A stretch of 6,074 bases of DNA from Methylococcaceae bacterium (lineage in GTDB: Bacteria; Pseudomonadota; Gammaproteobacteria; Methylococcales; Methylomonadaceae), in assembly GCA_030618325.1 (NCBI GenBank), contig JAUXDP010000196.1, positions 1 through 6,074 on the forward strand, written 5' to 3'. The notes under the pieces were generated by a model. That model saw only the letters and a list, made by a program, of their open reading frames with translations, did no database searches and was not told the origin of the DNA. Position 1 is the stretch's first letter. Each line of letters starts with the position of its first letter. A program made the translations under genes and the position numbers. Shown here one piece after another: positions 1 to 5,048 of the stretch.

Positions 1-552
1 CGAGTTGCTGAAATGCATGTAGAATCTGGCTGGGTTCCCAATTCAACGCGAGTCGAGGAGTTTGAATCGGCTATCCGCAGCGTTTGTGAGCCTATTTTTG
101 AAAAACCACTCAAAGAAATCTCATTTGGCCATTTGTTATTGCGCTTATTTCAGACCGCACGCCGCTTTGATATGACCGTGCAGCCACAACTGGTATTGTT
201 ACAAAAAACCTTGTTAAATATTGAGGGCCTGGGGCGGCAACTTTATCCTGAGTTGGATTTATGGAAAACAGCCAAACCTTTTTTGGAAAATTGGTTCAAG
301 GAAAGAGTCAGCCCCAAAGAAAAAATCAAAAAATTTATCAAACATTTTCCTGAACTGGCTGAACAAATCCCAGAAACACCAGCATTAGTTTATAAGGTAC
401 TCAATGACGCGACTCAAGTAAAAGCACAAATACTCACCCATAACCAAGAACTACAATTGATGCGTAAGCAAATGGAACATAATCATAAAAATACTATTCT
501 TGCGATTTTAGCCAGTGCCGTTATGATTAGTTTTGCGGTGTTATTTAGCTGA
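1..552 (+). CDS. ubiB: UbiB, ubiquinone biosynthesis regulatory kinase-like protein (C-terminal part)
   Basis: The reading frame is open at the left edge, so only the last 183 residues are present; the first ATG in the window (13) is internal, since the codons before it read RVAE, part of the conserved RVAE-x-HVESGWVP block. UbiB is an atypical ABC1/ADCK-family kinase-like ATPase, membrane bound, that supports ubiquinone (coenzyme Q) biosynthesis. The segment seen follows the kinase core: RTVCEPIFEKP-like and ISFGHLLLRLFQTARRF blocks, then VQPQLVLLQKTLLNIEGLGR and QLYPELDLWKTAKPFLENW, which are highly characteristic of gammaproteobacterial UbiB. The tail carries one hydrophobic segment (the last ~20 residues, TILAILASAVMISFAVLFS) and then stops at TGA. 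From memory, E. coli UbiB has two C-terminal membrane helices, so this tail seems short. The last 8 bases overlap the end of the convergent DUF218 gene, leaving no room for a terminator. Family identification is near certain. Confidence 0.97.
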   Translation, partial: RVAEMHVESGWVPNSTRVEEFESAIRSVCEPIFEKPLKEISFGHLLLRLFQTARRFDMTVQPQLVLLQKTLLNIEGLGRQLYPELDLWKTAKPFLENWFKERVSPKEKIKKFIKHFPELAEQIPETPALVYKVLNDATQVKAQILTHNQELQLMRKQMEHNHKNTILAILASAVMISFAVLFS

Positions 553-1216
553 TTTTATCTAGCATTCTTTGATTTCTGGTTAATTTCGCCCAATACTTAC
601 CGCTATAAAACCAATGAATATAGAAAGCTTCCTTTAAACACAACCCTAAGTTACGAAGAGAGCAACTAAATTCATCTTCGGCTGCACACAAAGAATGGGT
701 TATTTTTAGACTCTCCGCCAAAATACTACAACGGGCAAGATGATAGCGGTTAGAAATAATAACAGCGGGTTTGTGATTGAGTATTTGCCGAGTATTTTTT
801 AGATTTTCCAAGGTGTTTTCAGAACTTTGTTCAAGTAAAACAATTTTATTTTTCACGAGACCCTTTTCTTGTAGAAAATTCAACCCGGCTTCAGCTTCAC
901 TTTTTAATGAACTACCGGTTTTCCCTCCCATAATAATCGCGGTATCAAATGGACATTGCAGTAAGCGCATTAATCGGTAACGGTAGTCCTGGTCAGGTAA
1001 GTTATTAATCAACTTTTTACCAAAAATAATGTACGTTGACTTGGCAAATGCATCCTGCTGAGTGGAGGATATGTGCGCTTTACGAAAAAGAAGGACTAAT
1101 AATAGGAAATATAGTGAACCCATTGTAAAGATCATGATCATCAGCGAGATTAAAAATACCAACAAAGCGTCATGATCTTTTTTTGGATTTAGCTGATGTG
1201 GGGTATAGGCAGGCAT
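545..1216 (-). CDS. Membrane-anchored YdcF/DUF218-family protein
   Basis: Protein of 223 residues with a DUF218 (YdcF/SanA/ElyC-like) domain, a family of envelope-associated proteins whose biochemical role is mostly unsettled. A long hydrophobic segment at about residues 17-45 is a membrane anchor; the rest would lie outside the cytoplasm by family analogy. The domain starts near residue 60 (YIIFGKKL), followed by a YRYRLMRLL helix (78-86), the AIIMGGKTG strand-turn (93-101) with the conserved SEAEAG stretch (106-111), the LLEQSSENTLENLKNTR signature (127-143) and VIISNRYHLARC (152-163), the family's 'TS-x-YH-x-RA'-like motif. The glycine-rich first strand (usually VLGGG) is degenerate here (IIFGKK). 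The start is an ATG at 1216; the preceding bases show no good Shine-Dalgarno site. It lies 28 bp after the YCII-domain gene, so the two are probably one transcript. Its TAA lies inside the end of ubiB on the other strand. Confidence 0.88.
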   Translation of the reverse strand: MPAYTPHQLNPKKDHDALLVFLISLMIMIFTMGSLYFLLLVLLFRKAHISSTQQDAFAKSTYIIFGKKLINNLPDQDYRYRLMRLLQCPFDTAIIMGGKTGSSLKSEAEAGLNFLQEKGLVKNKIVLLEQSSENTLENLKNTRQILNHKPAVIISNRYHLARCSILAESLKITHSLCAAEDEFSCSLRNLGLCLKEAFYIHWFYSGKYWAKLTRNQRMLDKIS

Positions 1217-1244
1217 CTTTTGAACGTTCGAGTTGAACGACTTA

Positions 1245-1568
1245 TTATTTTGGGCCAGGCATTTCTATTAACTCTGATACCTCAAGTGAACCACCAATAT
1301 CAAGAAAAGGGCACGCCTTCGCAATCGACAGTGCCGCATCCATAGAATCGACTTCAATAATAGTGTAACCAGACATTGTCGTTGTGCCGCCAGTGGTAAC
1401 AGTACCATCAGCGTTTACCGTGCTGGTATTCTTAAGCGGATTTGCAGGACTGACAACTGAGTCGCCCAATGAAGATAACCAATCCATATATTTCGACATA
1501 TGTCGCTTACCTTCCTCTGGGCTAGAAGGCTGATTTCCACCTAGATAGACAATAACGTATTGAGGCAT
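1245..1568 (-). CDS. YCII-domain (YciI-like/DGPF) protein
   Basis: Protein of 107 residues with a ferredoxin-like alpha/beta fold of the YCII-related family (PF03795 type). Hallmarks are the N-terminal strand MPQYVIVYLGG, the helix with KYMDWLSSLGD (27-36), a Gly/Thr-rich turn around residues 49-64 (NADGTVTTGGTTT), then SGYTIIEVDSMDAALSIAKACPFLDIGGSLEVSELIEM, which matches the family's C-terminal pattern 'GY-x-I-x-E-(S)-x-D-x-A-x-x-x-A-x-x-CP-x-L-x-x-GG-x-x-E-V-x-x-I'. The family is mostly uncharacterised; some members are small dimeric enzymes or accessory domains, so no substrate is assigned. The start is well supported: AAAGGAG (1577-1583 on the + coordinates) sits 8 nt upstream of the ATG, the best Shine-Dalgarno in the window. 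A promoter is visible further upstream. The DUF218 gene follows after 28 bp and is probably co-transcribed. Confidence 0.9.
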   Translation of the reverse strand: MPQYVIVYLGGNQPSSPEEGKRHMSKYMDWLSSLGDSVVSPANPLKNTSTVNADGTVTTGGTTTMSGYTIIEVDSMDAALSIAKACPFLDIGGSLEVSELIEMPGPK

Positions 1569-1604
1569 TTGTGTTTCTCCTTTGTTGAAGTTTAACTTTT
1601 ACAG

Positions 1605-1626
1605 TACTTTAAAAAACATATCAATC
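1605..1626. repeat. Short imperfect direct repeat, copy A
   Basis: TACTTTAAAAAAC followed by ATATCAATC. The same 13 bases followed by CATATCATC occur at 2566-2587, inside the 162-bp inverted-repeat element. The two copies differ only by two single-base insertions. The sequence is AT-rich, so chance similarity or a shared promoter-like element cannot be excluded. The two copies flank the two orphan genes at 1691-2458. Confidence 0.45.
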
Positions 1627-1643
1627 TAGTTTAGGGGTTGCAA
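1606..1643 (-). promoter_or_regulatory. Candidate sigma70 promoter for the YCII/DUF218 genes
   Basis: On the - strand TTGCAA (1638-1643) and TATGTT (1615-1620) are separated by exactly 17 bp, each matching four of six consensus bases, and the -10 is preceded by TG one base upstream (TGATATGTT), the extended -10 form. Transcription would start near 1608, giving a leader of about 40 nt before the ATG at 1568. The -10 lies inside the short repeat shared with 2566-2587. Inference from sequence only. Confidence 0.4.
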
Positions 1644-1690
1644 TAGATATATCGTAAGCGGAAACAAACACTTGCTATATGCTTCTTGGA

Positions 1691-1927
1691 TTATTGCTCC
1701 CAGTGTTTGAGATTAAGCTCAACCAGTGCATAAGCTGAAGTAAAAATGCCTAGGATTATTAAGAAAAAATATGCATTTTTATCAAGATGCCATGGCTTTG
1801 TACCAGATAAACTTATTGATAACTCGCTAATTGAAAATGGAAACCCAGCCAACCCCCAATATATGGAGCTGTATATTGTAATGATTAGACCCGTAAGGAA
1901 TAAGAATATATAAAATGTTTTTTTCAT
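1691..1927 (-). CDS. Small two-helix inner-membrane protein, function unknown
   Basis: Protein of 78 residues, not recognised. It begins MKKTFYIFLFLTGLIITIY, a first membrane helix (about residues 4-24, possibly read as an uncleaved signal anchor), has a short loop with SISELSISLSGTKPWHLDK (33-51) and a second helix (about 53-70, AYFFLIILGIFTSAYAL), ending in the charged tail VELNLKHWEQ. The codon pattern looks coding and two clear helices with a Lys-rich start argue for a real small membrane protein. No Shine-Dalgarno sequence precedes the ATG at 1927. A 17-bp palindrome lies 11 nt upstream of the start. It is separated by 117 bp from the secreted protein gene before it and by 122 bp from the YCII gene after it, so it may be its own transcription unit. 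Confidence 0.6.
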   Translation of the reverse strand: MKKTFYIFLFLTGLIITIYSSIYWGLAGFPFSISELSISLSGTKPWHLDKNAYFFLIILGIFTSAYALVELNLKHWEQ

Positions 1928-1938
1928 GCGGGTTATTC

Positions 1939-1955
1939 AGTATATTTTATATACT
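1939..1955. promoter_or_regulatory. AT-rich palindrome upstream of the small membrane protein gene
   Basis: Perfect 7-bp arms AGTATAT / ATATACT around a 3-nt TTT centre, ending 11 nt before the ATG at 1927. Its position would suit an operator or an AT-rich -10 region. In such AT-rich intergenic sequence a palindrome of this kind can arise by chance, so this is only a candidate. Confidence 0.25.
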
Positions 1956-2044
1956 CTAATATTTATTACTATTTGTAGCTTCTTGTCCAACCCATCAGAA
2001 GAAAGTAATTTTTCTGGTTCTTTCATTCTAAATATCTATAAAAT

Positions 2045-2458
2045 CTAGTTCGCCTCGACTCTTAAGTGCTTGCCAATGACTTTGTTCAAATCCACTTTCA
2101 GTTTATTTGTCGTCCAACCATGCACTTTGTCGTGCGCTTTAATATAAATGGTAGAGACACCATCCGGCACTTTTACACCAGCCAAGTCACGGGTAAACGG
2201 TTGTTCTTGAACATGAGGATGCTGGAGTACCCGATTACCTAACACATTTCCTTCAGCATCTACTACTTGCCAAGTATCTGCATAATGATCCCAGCCAGTA
2301 TCACTATGCTCCAGTGTAACCTTTACTAACCAGCTACTGTTAGTACTCTTGTATAAATCCACGGCCAATATCTTTACATCGCCAGCAATTGCAATGTGGG
2401 GCGTAGCCAAAGCAAAAAAAACAGACATCAAGAATTTGATTTTATTAAATTTAATCAT
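2045..2458 (-). CDS. Conserved hypothetical secreted (periplasmic) protein
   Basis: Protein of 137 residues with a Sec signal peptide: Lys-rich start MIKFNKIKF, hydrophobic core LMSVFFALATPHIAIA and a likely signal peptidase I cut after AIA (residue 25/26, before GDVKIL), no lipobox cysteine. The mature part of about 112 residues looks like a single beta-sandwich: alternating strands KILAVDLYK, SWLVKVTLEH, DTWQVVDAEGNVLG, then RVLQHPHVQEQPFTRDLAGVKVPDG and IYIKAHDKVHGW. The His-Pro-His and EQPFTR stretch and the KAHDKVHGW stretch are His-rich and look conserved in type; I recall similar unnamed proteobacterial proteins, but no function is known to me. The paired His residues could bind a metal, which is inference. 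No clear Shine-Dalgarno site precedes the ATG at 2458. Upstream lies the inverted-repeat element, whose outer end may supply part of the promoter. Confidence 0.82.
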   Translation of the reverse strand: MIKFNKIKFLMSVFFALATPHIAIAGDVKILAVDLYKSTNSSWLVKVTLEHSDTGWDHYADTWQVVDAEGNVLGNRVLQHPHVQEQPFTRDLAGVKVPDGVSTIYIKAHDKVHGWTTNKLKVDLNKVIGKHLRVEAN

Positions 2459-2510
2459 GCCAATAGGTGGTAGTGAAAATATTTTTTGAAACCTAATTTT
2501 TTCTTATTAT

Positions 2511-2527
2511 CCTAGAAAAATCAGTTG
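2511..2527 (+). repeat. Left terminal inverted repeat of the element
   Basis: 17 bases CCTAGAAAAATCAGTTG, identical to the reverse complement of 2656-2672; with the flanking AT the match is 19 bases. Confidence 0.85.
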
Positions 2528-2565
2528 AACGCGGATTTATAGTGCAAGATATTGAATTAATATAA

Positions 2566-2587
2566 TACTTTAAAAAACCATATCATC
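2566..2587. repeat. Short imperfect direct repeat, copy B (inside the element)
   Basis: TACTTTAAAAAAC followed by CATATCATC, in the centre of the inverted-repeat element; the other copy is at 1605-1626. The two copies are in the same orientation about 960 bp apart. Confidence 0.45.
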
Positions 2588-2614
2588 ACCCATAGGTTAA
2601 GTGGGTGTTTTTTT
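2587..2614 (+). terminator. Terminator-like hairpin in the centre of the element
   Basis: CACCCA (2587-2592) pairs with TGGGTG (2602-2607) across a 9-nt loop and is followed directly by seven T (2608-2614), the form of an intrinsic terminator on the + strand. No + strand gene leads into it. Read on the - strand, the same hairpin is followed by T6 only after about 9 nt, so termination of the polyene operon there is possible but weak. It is part of the mobile element, not of a host gene. Confidence 0.5.
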
Positions 2615-2655
2615 GAAGTGCTGTGGAATCAAGAGCTTGCGCCAGAAACCGTGGG

Positions 2656-2672
2656 CAACTGATTTTTCTAGG
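2656..2672 (-). repeat. Right terminal inverted repeat of the element
   Basis: Reverse complement of 2511-2527 without mismatch. It ends one base before the last codon position of the ketoreductase stop, so the element abuts that gene. Confidence 0.85.
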
Positions 2673-2673
2673 A

Positions 2674-3393
2674 TTATGCCATGGCACCATTGATACCAAT
2701 AATTTGTCCTGAAATATAGGCCGCCTCATCTGAACAAAGGAATGCCGTCAGTGCTGCTACTTCTTCTGGTGTGCCGGCGCGTTTCATTGGTACAATATTT
2801 TTGATGGCTTGTTTGTCAAAACTTGCATCCGTCATGCTACCCTGAATAATACCAGGTGCAATCGCATTGACGGTGATCTTTCGTGATGCCAGTTCTTGAG
2901 CCAATGATTTGGTTGCACCATGCAGAGCGGATTTTGCCGCAGCATAATTACACTGGCCACGATTACCCATGACACCGGCTACTGATGACATATTAATAAT
3001 TCGGCCCCAACGAGTCCCTATCATCGGCATCAATAAAGGTTGGGTCACATTGTAAAAACCGTTCAGGGAAACATTGATAACATTTTGCCAAGCCTGATAA
3101 CTCATCCCAGCCAGTGGTGCATCATGATGGATACCTGCATTATTGACTATGACTTGCACGGGCCCTGAATTTGATAATTCAGACAATTTTTTGCTCGTTT
3201 CATCATGATCACTGACATCGAAACTGATGGCTGCTGCTGAATGACCTTGTTCTTGAATTTGTTTTACAGTAGCTAAAGCTTTTTCAATATTGCTATGACT
3301 GTGAACAATAACATGAAAACCCTCCTGGGCAAGACGCAAGCAAATTGCCTCACCAATATCACCACTGCCACCAGTTACTATTGCTTTTTTCAT
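2674..3393 (-). CDS. apeQ: FabG-like 3-oxoacyl-ACP reductase (ApeQ-like)
   Basis: NADPH-dependent short-chain dehydrogenase of 239 residues, the usual FabG length. The Rossmann motif TGGSGDIG is at 7-14, NNAG at 84-87, the catalytic set is N111, S137, Y150 and K154 (Y-x-x-x-K as YAAAK), and the PG motif follows at 180-181; the C-terminus GQIIGINGAMA is complete. In APE clusters this enzyme reduces the 3-keto group of each newly elongated ACP-bound intermediate. Assignment to the APE type rather than housekeeping FabG rests on the neighbours (two hotdog dehydratases, ligase, acyltransferase) and the absence of fabD/acpP/fabF beside it. The ATG at 3393 lies 45 bp after the preceding dehydratase gene and lacks a strong Shine-Dalgarno site. 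Its TAA falls in the ATTAT target duplication of the downstream element. In typical APE loci a ketosynthase (ApeR) follows; none does here. Confidence 0.92.
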   Translation of the reverse strand: MKKAIVTGGSGDIGEAICLRLAQEGFHVIVHSHSNIEKALATVKQIQEQGHSAAAISFDVSDHDETSKKLSELSNSGPVQVIVNNAGIHHDAPLAGMSYQAWQNVINVSLNGFYNVTQPLLMPMIGTRWGRIINMSSVAGVMGNRGQCNYAAAKSALHGATKSLAQELASRKITVNAIAPGIIQGSMTDASFDKQAIKNIVPMKRAGTPEEVAALTAFLCSDEAAYISGQIIGINGAMA

Positions 3394-3438
3394 GATATTC
3401 GTAATTATTTATTTGGGAAGAGAAATTATTTTTATCAG

Positions 3439-3867
3439 TCATGAATTAATAACTGTTGCCCGGGCTTCAACTAACAATTTATCATCGGCTGAAATCACAA
3501 ATTCATAAACAGCTCCATTTTCAGTTTTAATTTCCGCCTTGGCCTTGATAATGATTTCGCAATCGAGCGTGTCGATACGGGCAATATGGATTTTTGCATT
3601 ACGGATGGCTGCAAGAAACCCATGAATCTTGGCTTTACTCAGCAAACCACCATGAATGGCAATGGCCTGAGCACCATATTCCAGCAAATTTATGGCAGAT
3701 AATTCACCATTTAGTCGTAGCGGATTTTGCAAATCTCGGTGGCTGGTGGTACGGCAAGCAATATTGTCAATATCCCACCAATCCACCTGCTCTATCAGGC
3801 ACATTTTGCCACTGTGCGGGATGATGGCTTCTATGTCCTGTTTATTCTTGTTCTTGCCAGTAGTCAT
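3439..3867 (-). CDS. apeP: ApeP-like hotdog 3-hydroxyacyl-ACP dehydratase
   Basis: A hotdog-fold protein of 142 residues of the type annotated as 3-hydroxylacyl-ACP dehydratase in aryl-polyene clusters. The catalytic pair is visible: His18 in IIPHSGKMCLIEQV and Glu63 in INLLEYGAQAIAIHGGL, the latter being the helix of the fold. It is expected to remove water from 3-hydroxyacyl-ACP, giving the trans double bonds of the polyene, perhaps together with the second hotdog protein. I chose the ATG at 3867 although the frame is open to an ATG at 3924: the extra 19 residues (MPILSKNISN...) do not resemble the family, which starts shortly before the PH-x-x-x-M motif, and the long form would overlap the acyltransferase gene by 83 bp instead of 26 bp. 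No Shine-Dalgarno precedes either start, so translational coupling to the overlapping upstream gene is likely. Confidence 0.88.
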   Translation of the reverse strand: MTTGKNKNKQDIEAIIPHSGKMCLIEQVDWWDIDNIACRTTSHRDLQNPLRLNGELSAINLLEYGAQAIAIHGGLLSKAKIHGFLAAIRNAKIHIARIDTLDCEIIIKAKAEIKTENGAVYEFVISADDKLLVEARATVINS

Positions 3868-4744
3868 AGAAATTAAACCAATTATAGGGTGCCTGTTTGA
3901 TATGTTTTTCGATAATATTGGCATATTGTTGCAACCAATAGTCCAGGTCCTGCTGCCGATTATTCCGATCGAGCATTATTTTTTCTGACAAGAGTTCAAA
4001 GTGGATTTGATAGCGATTACCCCCTAAATAAATACCAAAAAAAGCAATCAAAGGCACCTTTAAAGATGCCGCAATCAGTATGGGTGCAACAGGTAATTCG
4101 ATCTCCTTACCTAGCAAAGTACAATGTCCTGTTTTATTGCTATCCATTTCCATGATGCGGTCTCCAAGCATTCCCACTGCACTACCTGCATCTACGGCAT
4201 CTTTAACCTGAAGCAGGCTATCTGGTGCGCCCAAGGGAATGACCATTTCTGAAATATTTGAGTTGAGGGCATATAATACTTTGACAATCATTGGATTATG
4301 CCCTTCGTACATTAAAATTTTAATCGGAAGTGGGCACTTTCTGACACCATAACTGCGTAACACCTCAAAGCTACCAATGTGGCTGCCCAATAGAATACAA
4401 CCCTTTCCCTGCTGAGAAAACTTTAGAGGCATGTTCTCTTCAGGAAATATAATATCCAATTTTTCAAACTGCCCAGTTAGCAGGTAGACACGATCCAGAA
4501 TGGTTGAGGCAAAGCAATGAATGTGCTTTGCCACATCCAGATAGCCAGGCTTCCTGTTCAGCACACGATTCAGGTAAAGCAATGAAGCCTGACGTTGCTC
4601 GGTGGCGAAAACCAGGAAATAGAAAGTAATCGGGTAAAGCAATAACCTTGCAACCGGACGCCCTAAATTAAGCGCGATCCACTTGATTACTTGTAATGTC
4701 AGAGGGTTACTTCTTTCCCGTTGAGAATGCCAGGATTTAGTCAT
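3842..4744 (-). CDS. HtrB/LpxL-type lysophospholipid acyltransferase of the polyene operon
   Basis: Protein of 300 residues of the LpxL/HtrB-like acyltransferase superfamily, membrane associated through an N-terminal hydrophobic stretch (about 31-47, VARLLLYPITFYFLVFA). The catalytic H-x4-E motif is H122-IGSF-E127, preceded by GKGCILLGS; downstream are the MLGDR block (192-196), the LLGKEIELPVAPILIA substrate-site region (210-225) and the ending YNWFNFYDYW (287-296), a version of the 'P-x-x-WF-x-F-x-x-FW' tail common in acyltransferases of aryl-polyene loci. By context it would attach the polyene acyl chain to a glycolipid or other outer-membrane anchor, which is inference. As I recall, APE loci of enterobacteria carry this domain fused to a glycosyltransferase (ApeJ); here it stands alone, hence no symbol. 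The ATG at 4744 overlaps the end of the preceding dehydratase gene by 8 bp, and no Shine-Dalgarno is seen. Confidence 0.9.
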   Translation of the reverse strand: MTKSWHSQRERSNPLTLQVIKWIALNLGRPVARLLLYPITFYFLVFATEQRQASLLYLNRVLNRKPGYLDVAKHIHCFASTILDRVYLLTGQFEKLDIIFPEENMPLKFSQQGKGCILLGSHIGSFEVLRSYGVRKCPLPIKILMYEGHNPMIVKVLYALNSNISEMVIPLGAPDSLLQVKDAVDAGSAVGMLGDRIMEMDSNKTGHCTLLGKEIELPVAPILIAASLKVPLIAFFGIYLGGNRYQIHFELLSEKIMLDRNNRQQDLDYWLQQYANIIEKHIKQAPYNWFNFYDYWQEQE

Positions 4745-5048
4745 GTAAGGGAGTAATGGTTAATTTTCCGGATGTAAGTTTGTCAGCTTCTCTGAAACAT
4801 TCAAATTTAAACCCTGCTGAGTTGGTTTTTTGCAGGGTAATGGTAAAAGGCTGATTTGGCCGTAGCGGTTGATGAAATTTTGCTTGAGAAATAGTGGCTA
4901 TTTGGCTTTCAGGGTAATGCTGCTTAATCAGATCCCTAACAAAATCTAGTATTACCACTCCTGGGACAATAGGGTCGCCAGGGAAATGGCCATTCAGACA
5001 CGGATGGTCTGCAGGGATGTGGTATTCCTTACGGATTATTTCTGGCAC
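4737..5048 (-). CDS. apeI: ApeI-like small FabZ-type dehydratase
   Basis: Single hotdog domain of 103 residues with the FabZ signature HPCLNGHFPGDPIVPGVVILD (15-35): catalytic His21 in GHFPG, and the acid two turns later is Asp35 where FabZ has Glu. This Asp form (as in FabA) is common in the ApeI-type branch as far as I recall. It would dehydrate ACP-bound 3-hydroxy intermediates in polyene chain growth. The start must be the GTG at 5048: an in-frame stop lies only one codon further upstream (5052-5054), and no ATG precedes the conserved block. The gene overlaps the end of the ligase gene by 20 bp and lacks a Shine-Dalgarno, so translation probably depends on coupling to the ligase. The next gene overlaps its end by 8 bp. 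Confidence 0.9.
   Translation of the reverse strand: MPEIIRKEYHIPADHPCLNGHFPGDPIVPGVVILDFVRDLIKQHYPESQIATISQAKFHQPLRPNQPFTITLQKTNSAGFKFECFREADKLTSGKLTITPLHD

Larger units (their letters stand above)
2511..2672. mobile_element. 162-bp MITE-like or ERIC-like inverted-repeat element with 5-bp target duplication
   Basis: The ends are perfect 17-bp inverted repeats: CCTAGAAAAATCAGTTG at 2511-2527 and its reverse complement at 2656-2672. The similarity continues inward for about 28 more bases (19 of 28 columns match with one gap), so each arm is about 45 bp. Both ends are flanked by the same 5 bases, ATTAT (2506-2510 and 2673-2677), as expected for a target-site duplication; because the AT next to each end is also inverted, the exact boundary could shift by two bases. 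There is no coding capacity. It sits between the ketoreductase gene and the secreted protein gene, and the right-hand duplication contains the ketoreductase stop codon (2674-2676). It could be a non-autonomous transposon (MITE) or an ERIC-type intergenic palindrome; I do not assign a family. Confidence 0.75.

Noticed and set aside
777..980. Open frame of 67 residues on the + strand
   Set aside because: Antisense to the conserved core of the DUF218 gene, with no family resemblance.
1748..1760. CCTAGGATTATT resembling the outer end of the inverted-repeat element
   Set aside because: Only about 10 bases match, it lies inside the second helix codons of the small membrane protein, and no partner end or duplication is nearby.
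2511..2672. Integron attC site or CRISPR repeat
   Set aside because: There is no core GTTRRRY/RYYYAAC pair of the right form, no repeated unit with spacers, and the 5-bp flanking duplication favours a transposition product.
3868..3924. N-terminal extension of the second dehydratase to the ATG at 3924
   Set aside because: These 19 residues are out-of-frame sequence of the acyltransferase C-terminus, unlike the family, and would give an 83-bp overlap.
3594..3988. Two open frames on the + strand across the dehydratase/acyltransferase junction
   Set aside because: They are antisense to well-supported genes, overlap each other and show no recognisable domain or start signal.
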